A stretch of 60,823 nt of DNA from Mesoaciditoga lauensis cd-1655R = DSM 25116 (GTDB lineage Bacteria; Thermotogota; Thermotogae; Mesoaciditogales; Mesoaciditogaceae), in NCBI RefSeq assembly GCF_000745455.1, contig NZ_JQJI01000012.1, positions 1-60,823 on the forward strand, read 5' to 3'. A model generated the notes under the pieces. It saw only the letters and a list, made by a program, of their open reading frames with translations. It did no database searches and was not told the DNA's origin. Numbering within the stretch: position 1 is the stretch's first letter; each line of letters begins with the position of its first letter. The position numbers were made by a program, and so were the translations under genes. Below, piece after piece: positions 50,492-60,503 of the stretch.

Positions 50492-50540
50492 TTGGCAATC
50501 AGCTGAATTCAAGAAAAATTATATGAACGGTGAATATGGA

Positions 50541-50894
50541 TTACACCGGATGTTTTTTGAACATACTGGTTCTATCATCATCGTGAATCAGATGAAGATA
50601 TCTGTTTTTGGCCTCTTCGGCAAACCTTTCAAGAATGGCTTTAAGGTCGCTATTGTTCAATGCATTTTCCACATCAGGATCTGATCCTATCTTTCCTAAA
50701 GAGAAAATTCTATTATCTTCTGGAGTGAATTTCACCTCTTCTTCAAAATCAAAAGTTTTGTCACAAATGGATGATATGATCCTTTCCACCGCCCTTACAA
50801 AAGCTTCTCTAACTTCTTCCGGTTTCTTTGCCAGGTTTAACTCTTCACGATAAGTCTTGGACACTTCTTTTTCCAAATTTACATAGCTGTCCAT
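50541..50894 (-). CDS. Small uncharacterised acidic protein
   Basis: The 117-residue protein begins after GGAGGGATTCAA. It is helical and acidic (MDSYVNLEKEVSKTYREELN, VRAVERIISSICDKTFDFEE, LKAILERFAEEAKNRYLHLI), with no signal, membrane segment or known motif. It follows rsmE by about 48 bp and likely shares its transcript. The codon use and RBS support a real gene; function unknown. Confidence 0.7.
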   Translation of the reverse strand: MDSYVNLEKEVSKTYREELNLAKKPEEVREAFVRAVERIISSICDKTFDFEEEVKFTPEDNRIFSLGKIGSDPDVENALNNSDLKAILERFAEEAKNRYLHLIHDDDRTSMFKKHPV

Positions 50895-50942
50895 TTGAAT
50901 CCCTCCTTCACCATGAAGTGGAATAAAACCGACGAAGTTCTT

Positions 50943-51616
50943 TTAAAAATTCCCAAGCAAGTAATTCACCAACGTTAGAGATGCTATCACGGCAGTTTCT
51001 GTTCTAAGAATTCTTTTACCCATTTTCACACTTTCAAAGCCATTTGCTTTGAAGAAATCATTTTCCCTTTCGCTGAATCCGCCCTCTGGTCCTACGGCAA
51101 TTATCACGTTGTTTGAAAACTGCAAGTCTTTAAAAGTTCTATATGTCTTTGTGTCTAAGAGGATTTTCGTTGCGTCTTTTGAAAATTCTTGATACTGTGC
51201 ATCTTTTATTTCAGGCAAATAGAAAGAACCACATTGCTTCATTGCATCGCGGGCAACGAATTTCATTTTCATTAATTTTGACTCCGTTTTCTTCCTTGTG
51301 GTTCGTTCCATATTCATAAACCATAGTCGATTTGCCCCTAACTCAACCGCTTTTTCAATTGCAAATTTTGTTCTTTCCCATCTTACGGGTGAAAGCACAA
51401 TCGTTATGTTAGTGGTGGAAGGAGGTTGGAAATCCAATTTTTGGAGTATTTCGGCGGTACTTGAAGATGCAAGTTTTCCAAGGTAAAGGGTGCCTTTGCC
51501 ATCCGTGAACTTTATTTCAGAATTTTTTGAATACCTCAGAACCTTAATATGGCGCATTTCGTGCTCATCAAAATGCGCCATTTTTCCATCTATTTGAGCG
51601 AAGAAGAAAGAAGACA

Positions 51617-51617
<1 letters not shown>
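50943..51617 (-). CDS. rsmE: 16S rRNA m3U1498 methyltransferase RsmE
   Basis: The 224-residue SPOUT methyltransferase has an N-terminal PUA-like part (EMRHIKVLRYSKNSEIKFTD) and the SPOUT knot: FAIEKAVELGANRLWFMNME, IIAVGPEGGFSERENDFF and MGKRILRTETAVIASLTLV. It methylates U1498 in 16S rRNA. Its start is one base below the serS stop. Confidence 0.95.
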
Positions 51618-52933
<1,316 letters not shown>

Positions 52934-52995
52934 TTAAGGCAAGAACGAGTGATATAATCTCCTTGAAATTTTAAAAAACAGAAGGGAGAAGAAAA

Positions 52996-53424
52996 ATGGA
53001 GAAATTAAAAGTTTGCATTCCAACAAAGGACGAAAAAACCATCTACAAAGGCCATTTGGGAGATGCGGATCTTTTCATGATCTACGAATGGGATGGAAAA
53101 GACTACAAATTGGTGGAAAAGAAGAAGAACATACCATTTGAGGAGAAAAAGCATGGCGATCAAAAGAAAATGCAGCATATTTTGAGCATAGTTGGAAACT
53201 GTGAACTGTTCGTCGGTAGCATGCTGAGCCCTAATTTCCTGAACCTGCGGGATAAAACTAAAATTCAGCCCGTTGTTTCAAAAATAGAAGATATTGAGAA
53301 AACCTTTGAAGTGTTAAACAAAAATGTTGAAACGATTGAAGAGCTCACTCAAAAGAGAAAAAACGGTGAACATCCACGCGTTATTCCTCAAATTTCTGAA
53401 GACGAAACGCGTTTGCTTTCATGA
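52996..53424 (+). CDS. NifX/NifB-C-terminal family (Fe-Mo cofactor-binding fold) protein
   Basis: The 142-residue protein has the fold-typical start VCIPTKDEKTIYKGHLGDAD followed by a small acidic core (FMIYEWDGKDYKLVE) and HILSIVGNCELFVGSML. These domains bind metal clusters in nitrogenase and in many unrelated anaerobe proteins. The usual Cys/His pattern is reduced to one Cys (NCELF), so its cluster role is unclear. A stand-alone gene, after GAAGGGAGAAG. A second, more standard copy lies at 58693-59019. Confidence 0.75.
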   Translation: MEKLKVCIPTKDEKTIYKGHLGDADLFMIYEWDGKDYKLVEKKKNIPFEEKKHGDQKKMQHILSIVGNCELFVGSMLSPNFLNLRDKTKIQPVVSKIEDIEKTFEVLNKNVETIEELTQKRKNGEHPRVIPQISEDETRLLS

Positions 53425-53493
53425 TTGATACAGAAAAAGTAAATTTTCGGCACATTTTAGCCGATATAAGAGTATTAGAAAGGGGGAATGTAA

Positions 53494-54567
53494 ATGAGAA
53501 AGGCAAAGATTTTTTTGTTACTTGTAACAATAATCGTGTTGGCGCTAGTGCTTTCTTCTTGTGCTATAAATGTATTTAAAGGCATTGACAAGCCAAGCAA
53601 CTTATCAGATGCTGCAAACAGCGCCCTTGAATCGGCAAATAACGGTGATGCTCAAAGTGCTGTTAATCTTTCTACTCAAGTGATAACTGAAGTTGCAAGC
53701 TCTTCATCTGAAAGTCCTGATCTTTATTCCGCTCTTACAACGTCCGCCACGTCAAGTCAGTCCAAAGAAATTATCGACGAAGTGGCTTCCAATGTGAGTG
53801 AAATAAAAGAAAAAATTCTGAGTGGGAATATCTCAAAATCAAGCACTGAAGGTGTGGCAGTTAAAAATGCAGCTGTGGCAATGGTGAGATCCGTCGCAAA
53901 AGTGAAAAAGATTGAGATTTCAGATGTTATAAACAACATTTTGAAGGTCTTAGCTTCTACTTCTCAAAATGCCAACTATCAAACAAAAAGTAACGCACTT
54001 CTTGCCACTACACCTTCCGCCACGCAGATCTCGCAGACGATGCTCATGTTGTTATCCGTCACGAAAGATATGCCAACCATGAATTTAATGAGTGAACTCA
54101 CCTCGTTGGTGGCAGTTTACGGCGGAAACGACGCATTTAATTGGGATGCTGCCACCATTTTGTACGATGCGCTTTACTCATCGACAGCCTTTTTTGATTC
54201 AAACGGAGACGGAATTTTGACAAAGCAAGACGAAATTTTCGAGTACATATGGGATTCGAATAAAGATGAGTTTAAAAATGTGAACGATGTAGATTGGAAA
54301 GGCGTATTAAAATTACAGCTTCCAACCTATGGCAATCAAACACTTTGTGAAAGATTCATGGAAAAATTTTATCAGGCCATATCGTGCTCAAGGGATGCTT
54401 TAAACCACCTCCCATCAAGCCTTAGCAACATGAACACGAGTGAAGCAAACTCATTTTTGAACGCTATGGAAAATATCTACAACAATCTTGATGCTGATAA
54501 GTTGGCGTCGTTTAAAACTTTTGGTGATTTCGTGTCGTTTATAGCGTCGAATTTTAATGGGATGTGA
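53494..54567 (+). CDS. Lipoprotein with EF-hand-like calcium site
   Basis: The 357-residue protein has a lipoprotein signal peptide with lipobox LSSC (Cys at residue 22) and is otherwise Ser/Ala/Asn-rich and helical. Near residue 235 it has DSNGDGILTKQDE, a canonical EF-hand loop, followed by DSNKDEFKNVNDVD, a degenerate second one. It should be anchored to the membrane or sheath and may bind Ca2+. It is translationally coupled to the outer-membrane protein gene behind it. No family recognised. Confidence 0.8.
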   Translation: MRKAKIFLLLVTIIVLALVLSSCAINVFKGIDKPSNLSDAANSALESANNGDAQSAVNLSTQVITEVASSSSESPDLYSALTTSATSSQSKEIIDEVASNVSEIKEKILSGNISKSSTEGVAVKNAAVAMVRSVAKVKKIEISDVINNILKVLASTSQNANYQTKSNALLATTPSATQISQTMLMLLSVTKDMPTMNLMSELTSLVAVYGGNDAFNWDAATILYDALYSSTAFFDSNGDGILTKQDEIFEYIWDSNKDEFKNVNDVDWKGVLKLQLPTYGNQTLCERFMEKFYQAISCSRDALNHLPSSLSNMNTSEANSFLNAMENIYNNLDADKLASFKTFGDFVSFIASNFNGM

Positions 54568-54575
54568 TGGGTGCA

Positions 54576-55628
54576 ATGAAAAGAACGCTACTTATAACGG
54601 CTGTTTTGATAATGTTAATCTCGCTTCTTTCATTTGCACTCGATTTAAGCTTTTACAATTCTTTTGAAACGCTGTGCATGGGAGAAACTTTTACAGGTAT
54701 AGCCAATGACGAGAACGCTTTGTTTTACAATCCAGCCGGTCTTGCAAATGGTAATGGATGGGTGTTGAAACTTCCCAGCATGGATACAGATATGAGCTAC
54801 GGCGCCGCAAGCGCCACCGTAAAAGCCTTAACGCATATCGATGAGATAAAATCCGTTCTTAACAGCGGAGATAACGTAAAGATAGGTACTTACTTTCTCA
54901 ACAATTATTCCAAAACTTTGAGTGGAAGAAATGATCTTCTTCTCAGAAGCAACGCGTATTTGGGATATGAAGGAGACAATTTTGCTGGCGTGATTTCAGC
55001 AATTGGTCAGGGATATGGTACCTCTTTTGTCTCTGGAGATATAATCCCATTTATTTCGCTTCACGCCAAGGCTGCAGCATACGTTCAAGTATCGGCAGCA
55101 GCTGCATTTGGCATGCAAAATTTTAAAATTTCATTTGGTGGAACTTACAGATATGGTTATGTTATGCCCCATATATATTCGATAGATAACCTATCTGTAC
55201 TTATGGTAAATTCTTCAACATTCGATCCAGATCTAACTTACGAAGCAACTTCTGATGCCGATTTAGGCGTGAAAATTTCTTTGAAAAACGTAACCTTTGG
55301 TGGACTGTGGCATGGAATCTTGAATTCACAGGATTCAAATGTGAGAATCGGGGTTGGATACGCATCTAAGGTTTTTTCAATTGGAATGGACTTTGAAAAA
55401 GTTTTTGACAACAGGTACTCATTTTTCAGAAGACTGCATATGGGGTTACAGTACACTCCATTTGATTTTGTCCATTTTTACGGCGGACTTTCCGCTGGAT
55501 GGTTCACCGGTGGCGTGAAGTTGAATTTTGGAAGTTTAGGATTTTATGTAGGCACATACGTTTTGAATTATGGATATCACGCAGGATACGATTACCAAAG
55601 AATGTATACGATTGGGTTTGAACTGTAA
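54576..55628 (+). CDS. Outer-membrane beta-barrel protein (UPF0164/PorV-like)
   Basis: I favour ATG 54576 (MKRTLLITAVLIMLISLLSF, a signal peptide) over the GTG at 54564 that overlaps the lipoprotein stop. The 350-residue protein has the family mark FETLCMGETFTGIANDENAL, FYNPAGLANGNGW, then alternating beta strands to the aromatic C-terminus (YDYQRMYTIGFEL). It probably sits in the outer sheath with the upstream lipoprotein. The fold resembles FadL/PorV-type barrels; substrate unknown. Confidence 0.82.
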   Translation: MKRTLLITAVLIMLISLLSFALDLSFYNSFETLCMGETFTGIANDENALFYNPAGLANGNGWVLKLPSMDTDMSYGAASATVKALTHIDEIKSVLNSGDNVKIGTYFLNNYSKTLSGRNDLLLRSNAYLGYEGDNFAGVISAIGQGYGTSFVSGDIIPFISLHAKAAAYVQVSAAAAFGMQNFKISFGGTYRYGYVMPHIYSIDNLSVLMVNSSTFDPDLTYEATSDADLGVKISLKNVTFGGLWHGILNSQDSNVRIGVGYASKVFSIGMDFEKVFDNRYSFFRRLHMGLQYTPFDFVHFYGGLSAGWFTGGVKLNFGSLGFYVGTYVLNYGYHAGYDYQRMYTIGFEL

Positions 55629-55651
55629 GTAAATTCGGCAAAGCGTTCATA

Positions 55652-55684
55652 AAAAAGCTTCCCTACGTAGGGAAGCTTTTTTTA
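55652..55684. terminator. Bidirectional intrinsic terminator
   Basis: AAAAAAGCTTCCCTACGTAG then GGAAGCTTTTTTT: a perfect palindrome (55655-55678) with A-tract left and T-tract right, between the convergent outer-membrane and radical SAM genes. Confidence 0.92.
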
Positions 55685-55728
55685 AGTGATAGTGAGAAAG
55701 TAGCGTCATTTTCTCTCACAAAAACGCT

Positions 55729-56667
55729 TTACTCCTGCTTTGGTTTTACAAGAAAGAAGCGCTTTCCATGGTACTCTATGATTTTAACTGCTGGGTTGTT
55801 TTGGACTTTTAAAATCATCTCTTCCTCAGAGAACCCAAACTTTTCTGCCAGCTCTTTGATCTGCTCTTCTCTCATTGGATGGCGTTCACAGATTTTGATT
55901 ATCTCATCGTAAAGCTTGCTTGGATCGTCTATATGGAATTCTCCTTCTTCGTAACCGCTTATAACATAGCTGTGAAGGATTTCGTGAGCTTTTACAAGGG
56001 ATTCTTCATCTGGAATTTCCACCCATTTTTCTGCAGGTGGTCGAATTGGGACATTGACGTAAACACGATCTGAACTAATTTCTTTTAAAATTCCTGCAAT
56101 TCCTTTAAGATGTTTTTCATCATCGTTTATGCCCTTCACAAGCATCACTTCAACCCACAATTGTCCATTCCGAATTTTCGAGAAAACTTTTAATCCTTCC
56201 ACCATTTTATTAAAATCTATTTCTCCGTGCGGTCTGTTTATCTTTTTGAACGTTTCTTCATCGTCCGCATCTAAAGAAGGCAACACAACGTCAGCATCTT
56301 TTAAATCATTTCTTACATCTTCCATGTACAAAAGAGATCCATTTGTGATAACTGCAACCGGAAGTTTTGTTCTTAGCTTCGTCTCTCTTATGAGATAATC
56401 CAATGATTTGCAAAGAGTCGGTTCTCCTTCGCCGACAAAGGTCACGTAGTCTATACCGTTGGGATTGTTTTTAACCGCATCTAAGATCTCGTTTAGTATT
56501 TCTTGCGGATCGTAAAAATCTTGACGAAGGTTTGTCATGTGATCGGTTCTTCCAAGCTGGCAGTAAACGCAGGAATAATTACAAGTCTTTGAGGGTATTG
56601 GACTTACCCCCAAAGACTTTCCCAACCTTCTAGATGGAACAGGGCCGTAAACGTGCTTGTATTCCAT
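55729..56667 (-). CDS. Radical SAM protein with C-terminal winged-helix-like tail
   Basis: I start at ATG 56667, which overlaps the ferredoxin stop. The 312-residue protein has KHVYGPVPSRRLGKSLGVSP, the cluster motif CNYSCVYCQLGR, then VTFVGEGEPTLCKSLDYLI, VITNGSLLYMEDVR and VEVMLVKGINDDEKHLKGIA. The C-terminus (MREEQIKELAEKFGFSEEEM then YHGKRFFLVKP) is a small helical, winged-helix-like extension. The COG0731-type family has no agreed function. It ends the NifX-MinD operon. Confidence 0.9.
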   Translation of the reverse strand: MEYKHVYGPVPSRRLGKSLGVSPIPSKTCNYSCVYCQLGRTDHMTNLRQDFYDPQEILNEILDAVKNNPNGIDYVTFVGEGEPTLCKSLDYLIRETKLRTKLPVAVITNGSLLYMEDVRNDLKDADVVLPSLDADDEETFKKINRPHGEIDFNKMVEGLKVFSKIRNGQLWVEVMLVKGINDDEKHLKGIAGILKEISSDRVYVNVPIRPPAEKWVEIPDEESLVKAHEILHSYVISGYEEGEFHIDDPSKLYDEIIKICERHPMREEQIKELAEKFGFSEEEMILKVQNNPAVKIIEYHGKRFFLVKPKQE

Positions 56668-56963
56668 CACCAATCGCCTTGCCCAAAACCACGGCCACGT
56701 CCCATGCCACGGCCCTGTCCACGCCCCATTCCTCTACCCATTCCGCTCATTCCGCGTCCTCCTCCTATACCACGTAAGGAAGGATTTTCAGAATTTGGGC
56801 GTATGGCGTTGGTAGGACATGCTTCCATACATTTGCCACATCTGGTACATATGGAGTTGTTTATTTGAGCCTTTCCATTTACCATTTTTATGGCTCCGTC
56901 TACTGGGCACACATTCACACATATGCCACAGCCTTTGCATAAATCTTCTCTAACCCATGGCAT
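56667..56963 (-). CDS. Two-cluster ferredoxin with Gly/Arg/Met-rich tail
   Basis: Residues 1-60 are a 2x[4Fe-4S] ferredoxin: CKGCGICVNVCPVDGAIKM and CTRCGKCMEACPTNAIRP. The remaining 35 residues are an extreme low-complexity tail of GRGMG-type repeats ending FGQGDW. Such tails accompany MinD-NifX clusters in anaerobes. It should pass electrons within the cluster; the tail may bind metal, RNA or protein (unknown). Confidence 0.92.
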   Translation of the reverse strand: MPWVREDLCKGCGICVNVCPVDGAIKMVNGKAQINNSICTRCGKCMEACPTNAIRPNSENPSLRGIGGGRGMSGMGRGMGRGQGRGMGRGRGFGQGDW

Positions 56964-56969
56964 ATCTCA

Positions 56970-57845
56970 TCACCCTTTCATCACTTTATTTTCAACCTTG
57001 TTCCATATTTTCTTTATTTCATTTGCTGAAGGGCAATCGTACGAAATAACGGGTTTAGCCTGTTCGGTGGCGGTTTTTACCATCGTATCGTAAGGTATCT
57101 TCCCAAGTATTTCCAACGAGCTCTCTTCACAATACTTTTCTATTTTCCGGGTTTGTTCTTCGTTGATATCGTATTTGTTTATCACAATTCCCATTGGTAT
57201 TCTGAAATGTTCAACGGTTTTAACGATACGCTTTAAATCGTGCAGGCCACTCATCGTTGGTTCGGCGACGATAACGACGTAACTTGTGGAAGTTATAGAA
57301 GACGTTGCAGGGCACCCTATACCTGGAGCACCATCTATGATGATGAGATGGATATCTTCTTCATGTGCCACGCTTACAGCCTTCTTTCTAACTTCCGCTA
57401 TAAGCCCTCCTGTCGTTTCTTCGCCGGGCCTCAAAAGTGCGTGGATCATAGGTCCTTTTTCCGTTTGGGAAGAGTAATATTCTCCACTCAAGCTGTCTTC
57501 AAGTCTCAAAGCACCAGTTGGACACTTCATGACGCAGGCGTTGCATCCTTCACATGCATATTCTTTTACAAAATACTTTTCTCCATCAAATCCTATCGCT
57601 TCAAACCTGCACGTTTCTTGACATATTCCACATTTTGTACATTTATTTTGGTCTAAAACGGCTTTTTTCGATCCTACGTATTGCTGAGTTTCCTTTATTT
57701 CCGGTTTCAAAATTATATGGAGATTTGGGGCATCAACATCGCAATCGGCCATTACCCTTGAATCGGCTAGATAAGAAAATGAAGCCGACAACGTTGTTTT
57801 ACCCGTTCCGCCTTTTCCACTTACTATCGCTATTTGCTTCAACAT
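56970..57845 (-). CDS. MinD/Mrp-type ATPase with inserted ferredoxin domain (second)
   Basis: The 291-residue protein has the deviant Walker A SGKGGTGKTTLSASF at the start and inserted cluster sites NKCTKCGICQETCRFEAIGF and YACEGCNACVMKCPTGALRL. Switch motifs follow (IIIDGAPGIGCPATSSI, VIVAEPTMSGLHDLKRIVK, GIVINKYDINEEQTRKIEKY). It overlaps its twin by 7 bp; the two ATPases probably form a heterodimer handling Fe-S or metal clusters. Confidence 0.93.
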   Translation of the reverse strand: MLKQIAIVSGKGGTGKTTLSASFSYLADSRVMADCDVDAPNLHIILKPEIKETQQYVGSKKAVLDQNKCTKCGICQETCRFEAIGFDGEKYFVKEYACEGCNACVMKCPTGALRLEDSLSGEYYSSQTEKGPMIHALLRPGEETTGGLIAEVRKKAVSVAHEEDIHLIIIDGAPGIGCPATSSITSTSYVVIVAEPTMSGLHDLKRIVKTVEHFRIPMGIVINKYDINEEQTRKIEKYCEESSLEILGKIPYDTMVKTATEQAKPVISYDCPSANEIKKIWNKVENKVMKG

Positions 57846-58696
57846 TTGACGTTCGCCTCGACTTTCTCATACAAGTCGGTGAATTTTTTTACATATTCAT
57901 TTTTGTCTTTCGAAAAAAGCCTACCATTCGAATAGCTTCTCGCTATTTCTACATCGTAAGGTATTTTCATCATAAGAGGAATGTTTTCGCTCTCAAGATA
58001 TTTTTCAACTTCGGTGTAAACTCCATCGTATCTGTTTATGATTACTCCCATTGGGATATCAAGTTCTCTTATGGCTTCCACCGATAGCTGTAAATCGTGT
58101 AGTCCAAAGGGCGTCGGTTCGGTAACCAAGAGTGCAAAATCCATATCTTGCAGCGTTTCAACCACCGGGCATGACGTGCCTGGAGGAGAATCTATAACGA
58201 TTACATCTGCGTTTTCATCCATATGCTTTTTCATCTGTCTTATTATTCTTACCGCTGAGGGCTCTCCTATGTTAAGTATTCCTTCGCCAAACGAAATTCC
58301 ATCTTTTGTCTTGCCAAGTTTTACTTTTCCTATTGGTTTTGGCTCTTCTGAAATAGCGTTGACAGGGCATACCATAGAGCAAACTCCACAACCGTGACAC
58401 AGGTATTCAAATACCATTATATGTTTTGGTGAAACACTTATAGCCGAGAACTCGCACGCCTTGGCACATGCACCACAATGAGTGCATACGTTCCTATCAA
58501 TTTTTGGAATCAAGATGTCGACAGATTCTTCTTGAGTGTACTCAACTTCAAAGAAGATATGAGAGTTTGGCTCTTCTGCATCTGCATCCAAAAGCTGAAC
58601 TTTCTTCCCCATTTTGCGAAGGGAATAAGCCAAGTTCGTCGCGACAGTTGTTTTTCCGGTTCCACCTTTTCCAGACAGGACAGCTATTTTCCTCAT
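57839..58696 (-). CDS. MinD/Mrp-type ATPase with inserted ferredoxin domain (first)
   Basis: The 285-residue twin has Walker A SGKGGTGKTTVATNL, cluster sites NVCTHCGACAKACEFSAISV and YLCHGCGVCSMVCPVNAISE, then VIDSPPGTSCPVVETLQDMD and LLVTEPTPFGLHDLQLSVEA. It overlaps the NifX-like gene by 4 bp. These paired ATPases are conserved in anaerobic bacteria and archaea next to NifX-like proteins; their client is unknown. Confidence 0.93.
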   Translation of the reverse strand: MRKIAVLSGKGGTGKTTVATNLAYSLRKMGKKVQLLDADAEEPNSHIFFEVEYTQEESVDILIPKIDRNVCTHCGACAKACEFSAISVSPKHIMVFEYLCHGCGVCSMVCPVNAISEEPKPIGKVKLGKTKDGISFGEGILNIGEPSAVRIIRQMKKHMDENADVIVIDSPPGTSCPVVETLQDMDFALLVTEPTPFGLHDLQLSVEAIRELDIPMGVIINRYDGVYTEVEKYLESENIPLMMKIPYDVEIARSYSNGRLFSKDKNEYVKKFTDLYEKVEANVKC

Positions 58697-59019
58697 ACTT
58701 TTTTCAATTCTCCATTTTCAAATTTTTCTATCGCTTCCGATGCCTTTAAGCCTCTTCCATCGTACACGGCTATTTCAGCGCTTTTCAAGGCTTCCATAGC
58801 ATTTCCGCCTGGTAAAGCGGATATCAAAACTTCAGCACCGTTGTCTATAGTAATTTGAACTGCCTTAGGCCCCATACCATGTGCCATGTCAGCATCGTTG
58901 CTTATGGACTCAAATTTCTTGTTTTCCGTATCGTAAATCAAAAAATAGGGGGCCCTTGCAAATCTATCCGCTATTGCGCTTTCCAACGTTGGTTCATTTG
59001 TTGCGAGCATGATCTTCAT
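58693..59019 (-). CDS. NifX-like dinitrogenase cofactor-binding family protein
   Basis: I start at ATG 59019 after GGAGGTGTTTTT; the longer frame is upstream non-coding sequence. The 108-residue protein reads MKIMLATNEPTLESAIADRF, ARAPYFLIYDTENKKFESIS, then GMGPKAVQITIDNGAEVLIS and GGNAMEALKSAEIAVYDGRG. This is the standard NifX/NafY-type fold. First gene of the cluster. Confidence 0.92.
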   Translation of the reverse strand: MKIMLATNEPTLESAIADRFARAPYFLIYDTENKKFESISNDADMAHGMGPKAVQITIDNGAEVLISALPGGNAMEALKSAEIAVYDGRGLKASEAIEKFENGELKKV

Positions 59020-59176
59020 AAAAACACCTCCAAAAATTTTATGTATTTTGCATATATATGATATATGCTTGATTTTTCGTATGCTTTTCAAAAAGATGAA
59101 TAATGATGAATGGTTAGTAGCAATTCTTGACGTGTACCAAGTCTACAAACAAATGGTAAGTGGTAAGAAGTTATGA

Positions 59177-59412
59177 CTCATCATGTGCACGAACATTGCG
59201 AAAGGTATTATGAGGAGAACATGTGAGCAACATTTGACGACACTTTTGAATTTAAAGCCTGCTTTCCAAGCGGTCAAAGCATTTTTCGAAGTCCTGTCAG
59301 AACGGATCCGCTCTTCTTTCCGTCTGAGAGCTCATATGTTCTGACAAGTAACTTCGAGAGTGAGGTTTAATTCTTTTTTGAAATACCTTGTAACATTGAC
59401 ACACCATGCGAG
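59177..59412 (+). repeat. MITE-like palindromic repeat lacking the central palindrome (R4)
   Basis: 236 bp. It keeps both ends, the CCAAGCGG hairpin remnant and the GAAGTCCTGTCAGAACGG...GTTCTGACAAG stem, but the ~125-bp central module present at 36686 and 49966 is absent: TTTCCGTCT joins GAGAGCTC directly. The short flanks show no clear target duplication. The 59092-59176 stretch before it is AT-rich spacer. Confidence 0.88.
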
Positions 59413-59426
59413 TACTCTAGAGAAAA

Positions 59427-60446
59427 TCAAGAAAACGTGATGGAAGCTTCCACAATGCCGTTATTAGCTTTTATTTCAAAATTCCAATTGTATGATTCAC
59501 AAAATCTCTTCACGAAGTTCAAACCATCTCTGAATTCTATTTCTTTTGGCGTTGGATCTGACGTGTTCAAAATTTTCAATTCTTTTGAATCTAAATGAAA
59601 TTCAACTTTTCCTCCACTTGGAGTGTATTTAAGCGCATTGGATAAAAGATTGAAAATTGCTTGCCTGAATCTCTGCTCATCTGATGTTATTTCAGCTTCA
59701 CTCAACGAACAGCTGAATTTTATGTTTCTCGTTGAAAAGACGTTTTTAAAAGTTCTGCAGAGTTCACCACAAATTATGGCTGAATTGAATTTTTCTCTTG
59801 TGTATTTTATCTCTCCGCCCTCTATATTTTTTATGTCTTTCAACACTCGAGAAATATGATCTAGGTTTTTTATCATATTTGAAGGCAATGTCTCGTTGTA
59901 TTCAATCATTCCGTCTTTCAAAGCTTCTAACTGCATTCTTATCACGCTCAAAGGGGTCATAAGTTCATGGTAAACACTTGAGGTTATTCGACGGCGCGCT
60001 GAGGATTTTTCTTTGAGCTGTTTGGAAAGAGTTTCTATACTTTTTGTCAGTTTCTCGAATTCCACGGAAAAGGATTTGTTTTTTATCTTGATCTCTTCGC
60101 CGTTGGCCATCTTTTCCGTCGCCTCGGATATTTCATCTACAAGATTTGAAACACGTCTTTGAAATATTTCAGCCAAGACAAGCGCAGTTCCAACTGAAAC
60201 GGTCAAAGAAAAGATGAAATAGATCGTTACCTTTTCTGAGATCTCTCTTTTTGCTACTTCCAGCTCTTTGATACGTTTTCTTAAGAGATATGGATGAAGC
60301 TCGTAAAACATCCTTATTACCGGCCTTCCCCTCACAAAACGATTAAGTTGCCACCTGAAGGCCTGGCGATATCCAAAAAGCATGAATATGCCCATCATCA
60401 AAACGGGAAGGATAACGTAGAACAAGAATTTTTGTGAAAGCTTCAT
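59427..60446 (-). CDS. Sensor histidine kinase
   Basis: The 339-residue protein has an N-terminal helix (about 8-24), an external loop of only about 48 residues, a second helix (about 73-94), HAMP (about 95-145), HisKA with the phosphoacceptor His 160 (SSVYHELMTPLSVIRMQLEA) and a HATPase with the N-box RFRQAIFNLLSNALKYTPSG. The lid is short and unusual: LNTSDPTPKEIEFRDGLNFV replaces D-x-G-x-G and the F-box, although GLxFVKRFCE still resembles the G2 helix. No response regulator is downstream; it may lie upstream, beyond the window. Confidence 0.9.
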   Translation of the reverse strand: MKLSQKFLFYVILPVLMMGIFMLFGYRQAFRWQLNRFVRGRPVIRMFYELHPYLLRKRIKELEVAKREISEKVTIYFIFSLTVSVGTALVLAEIFQRRVSNLVDEISEATEKMANGEEIKIKNKSFSVEFEKLTKSIETLSKQLKEKSSARRRITSSVYHELMTPLSVIRMQLEALKDGMIEYNETLPSNMIKNLDHISRVLKDIKNIEGGEIKYTREKFNSAIICGELCRTFKNVFSTRNIKFSCSLSEAEITSDEQRFRQAIFNLLSNALKYTPSGGKVEFHLDSKELKILNTSDPTPKEIEFRDGLNFVKRFCESYNWNFEIKANNGIVEASITFS

Positions 60447-60503
60447 TCAAAATCTCTTCTTTCCTTTTTTAGAAATCTCATTCTCAAATTATGCAAGTTT
60501 GAA

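Noticed and set aside
50413-50526. 37-residue frame with a good GGAG site (MENKKSVDFLILTFIEKIMP...)
   Set aside because: Its middle is the strong terminator hairpin of the opposite-strand operon, so most of the codons are explained by the hairpin; a real peptide cannot be excluded.
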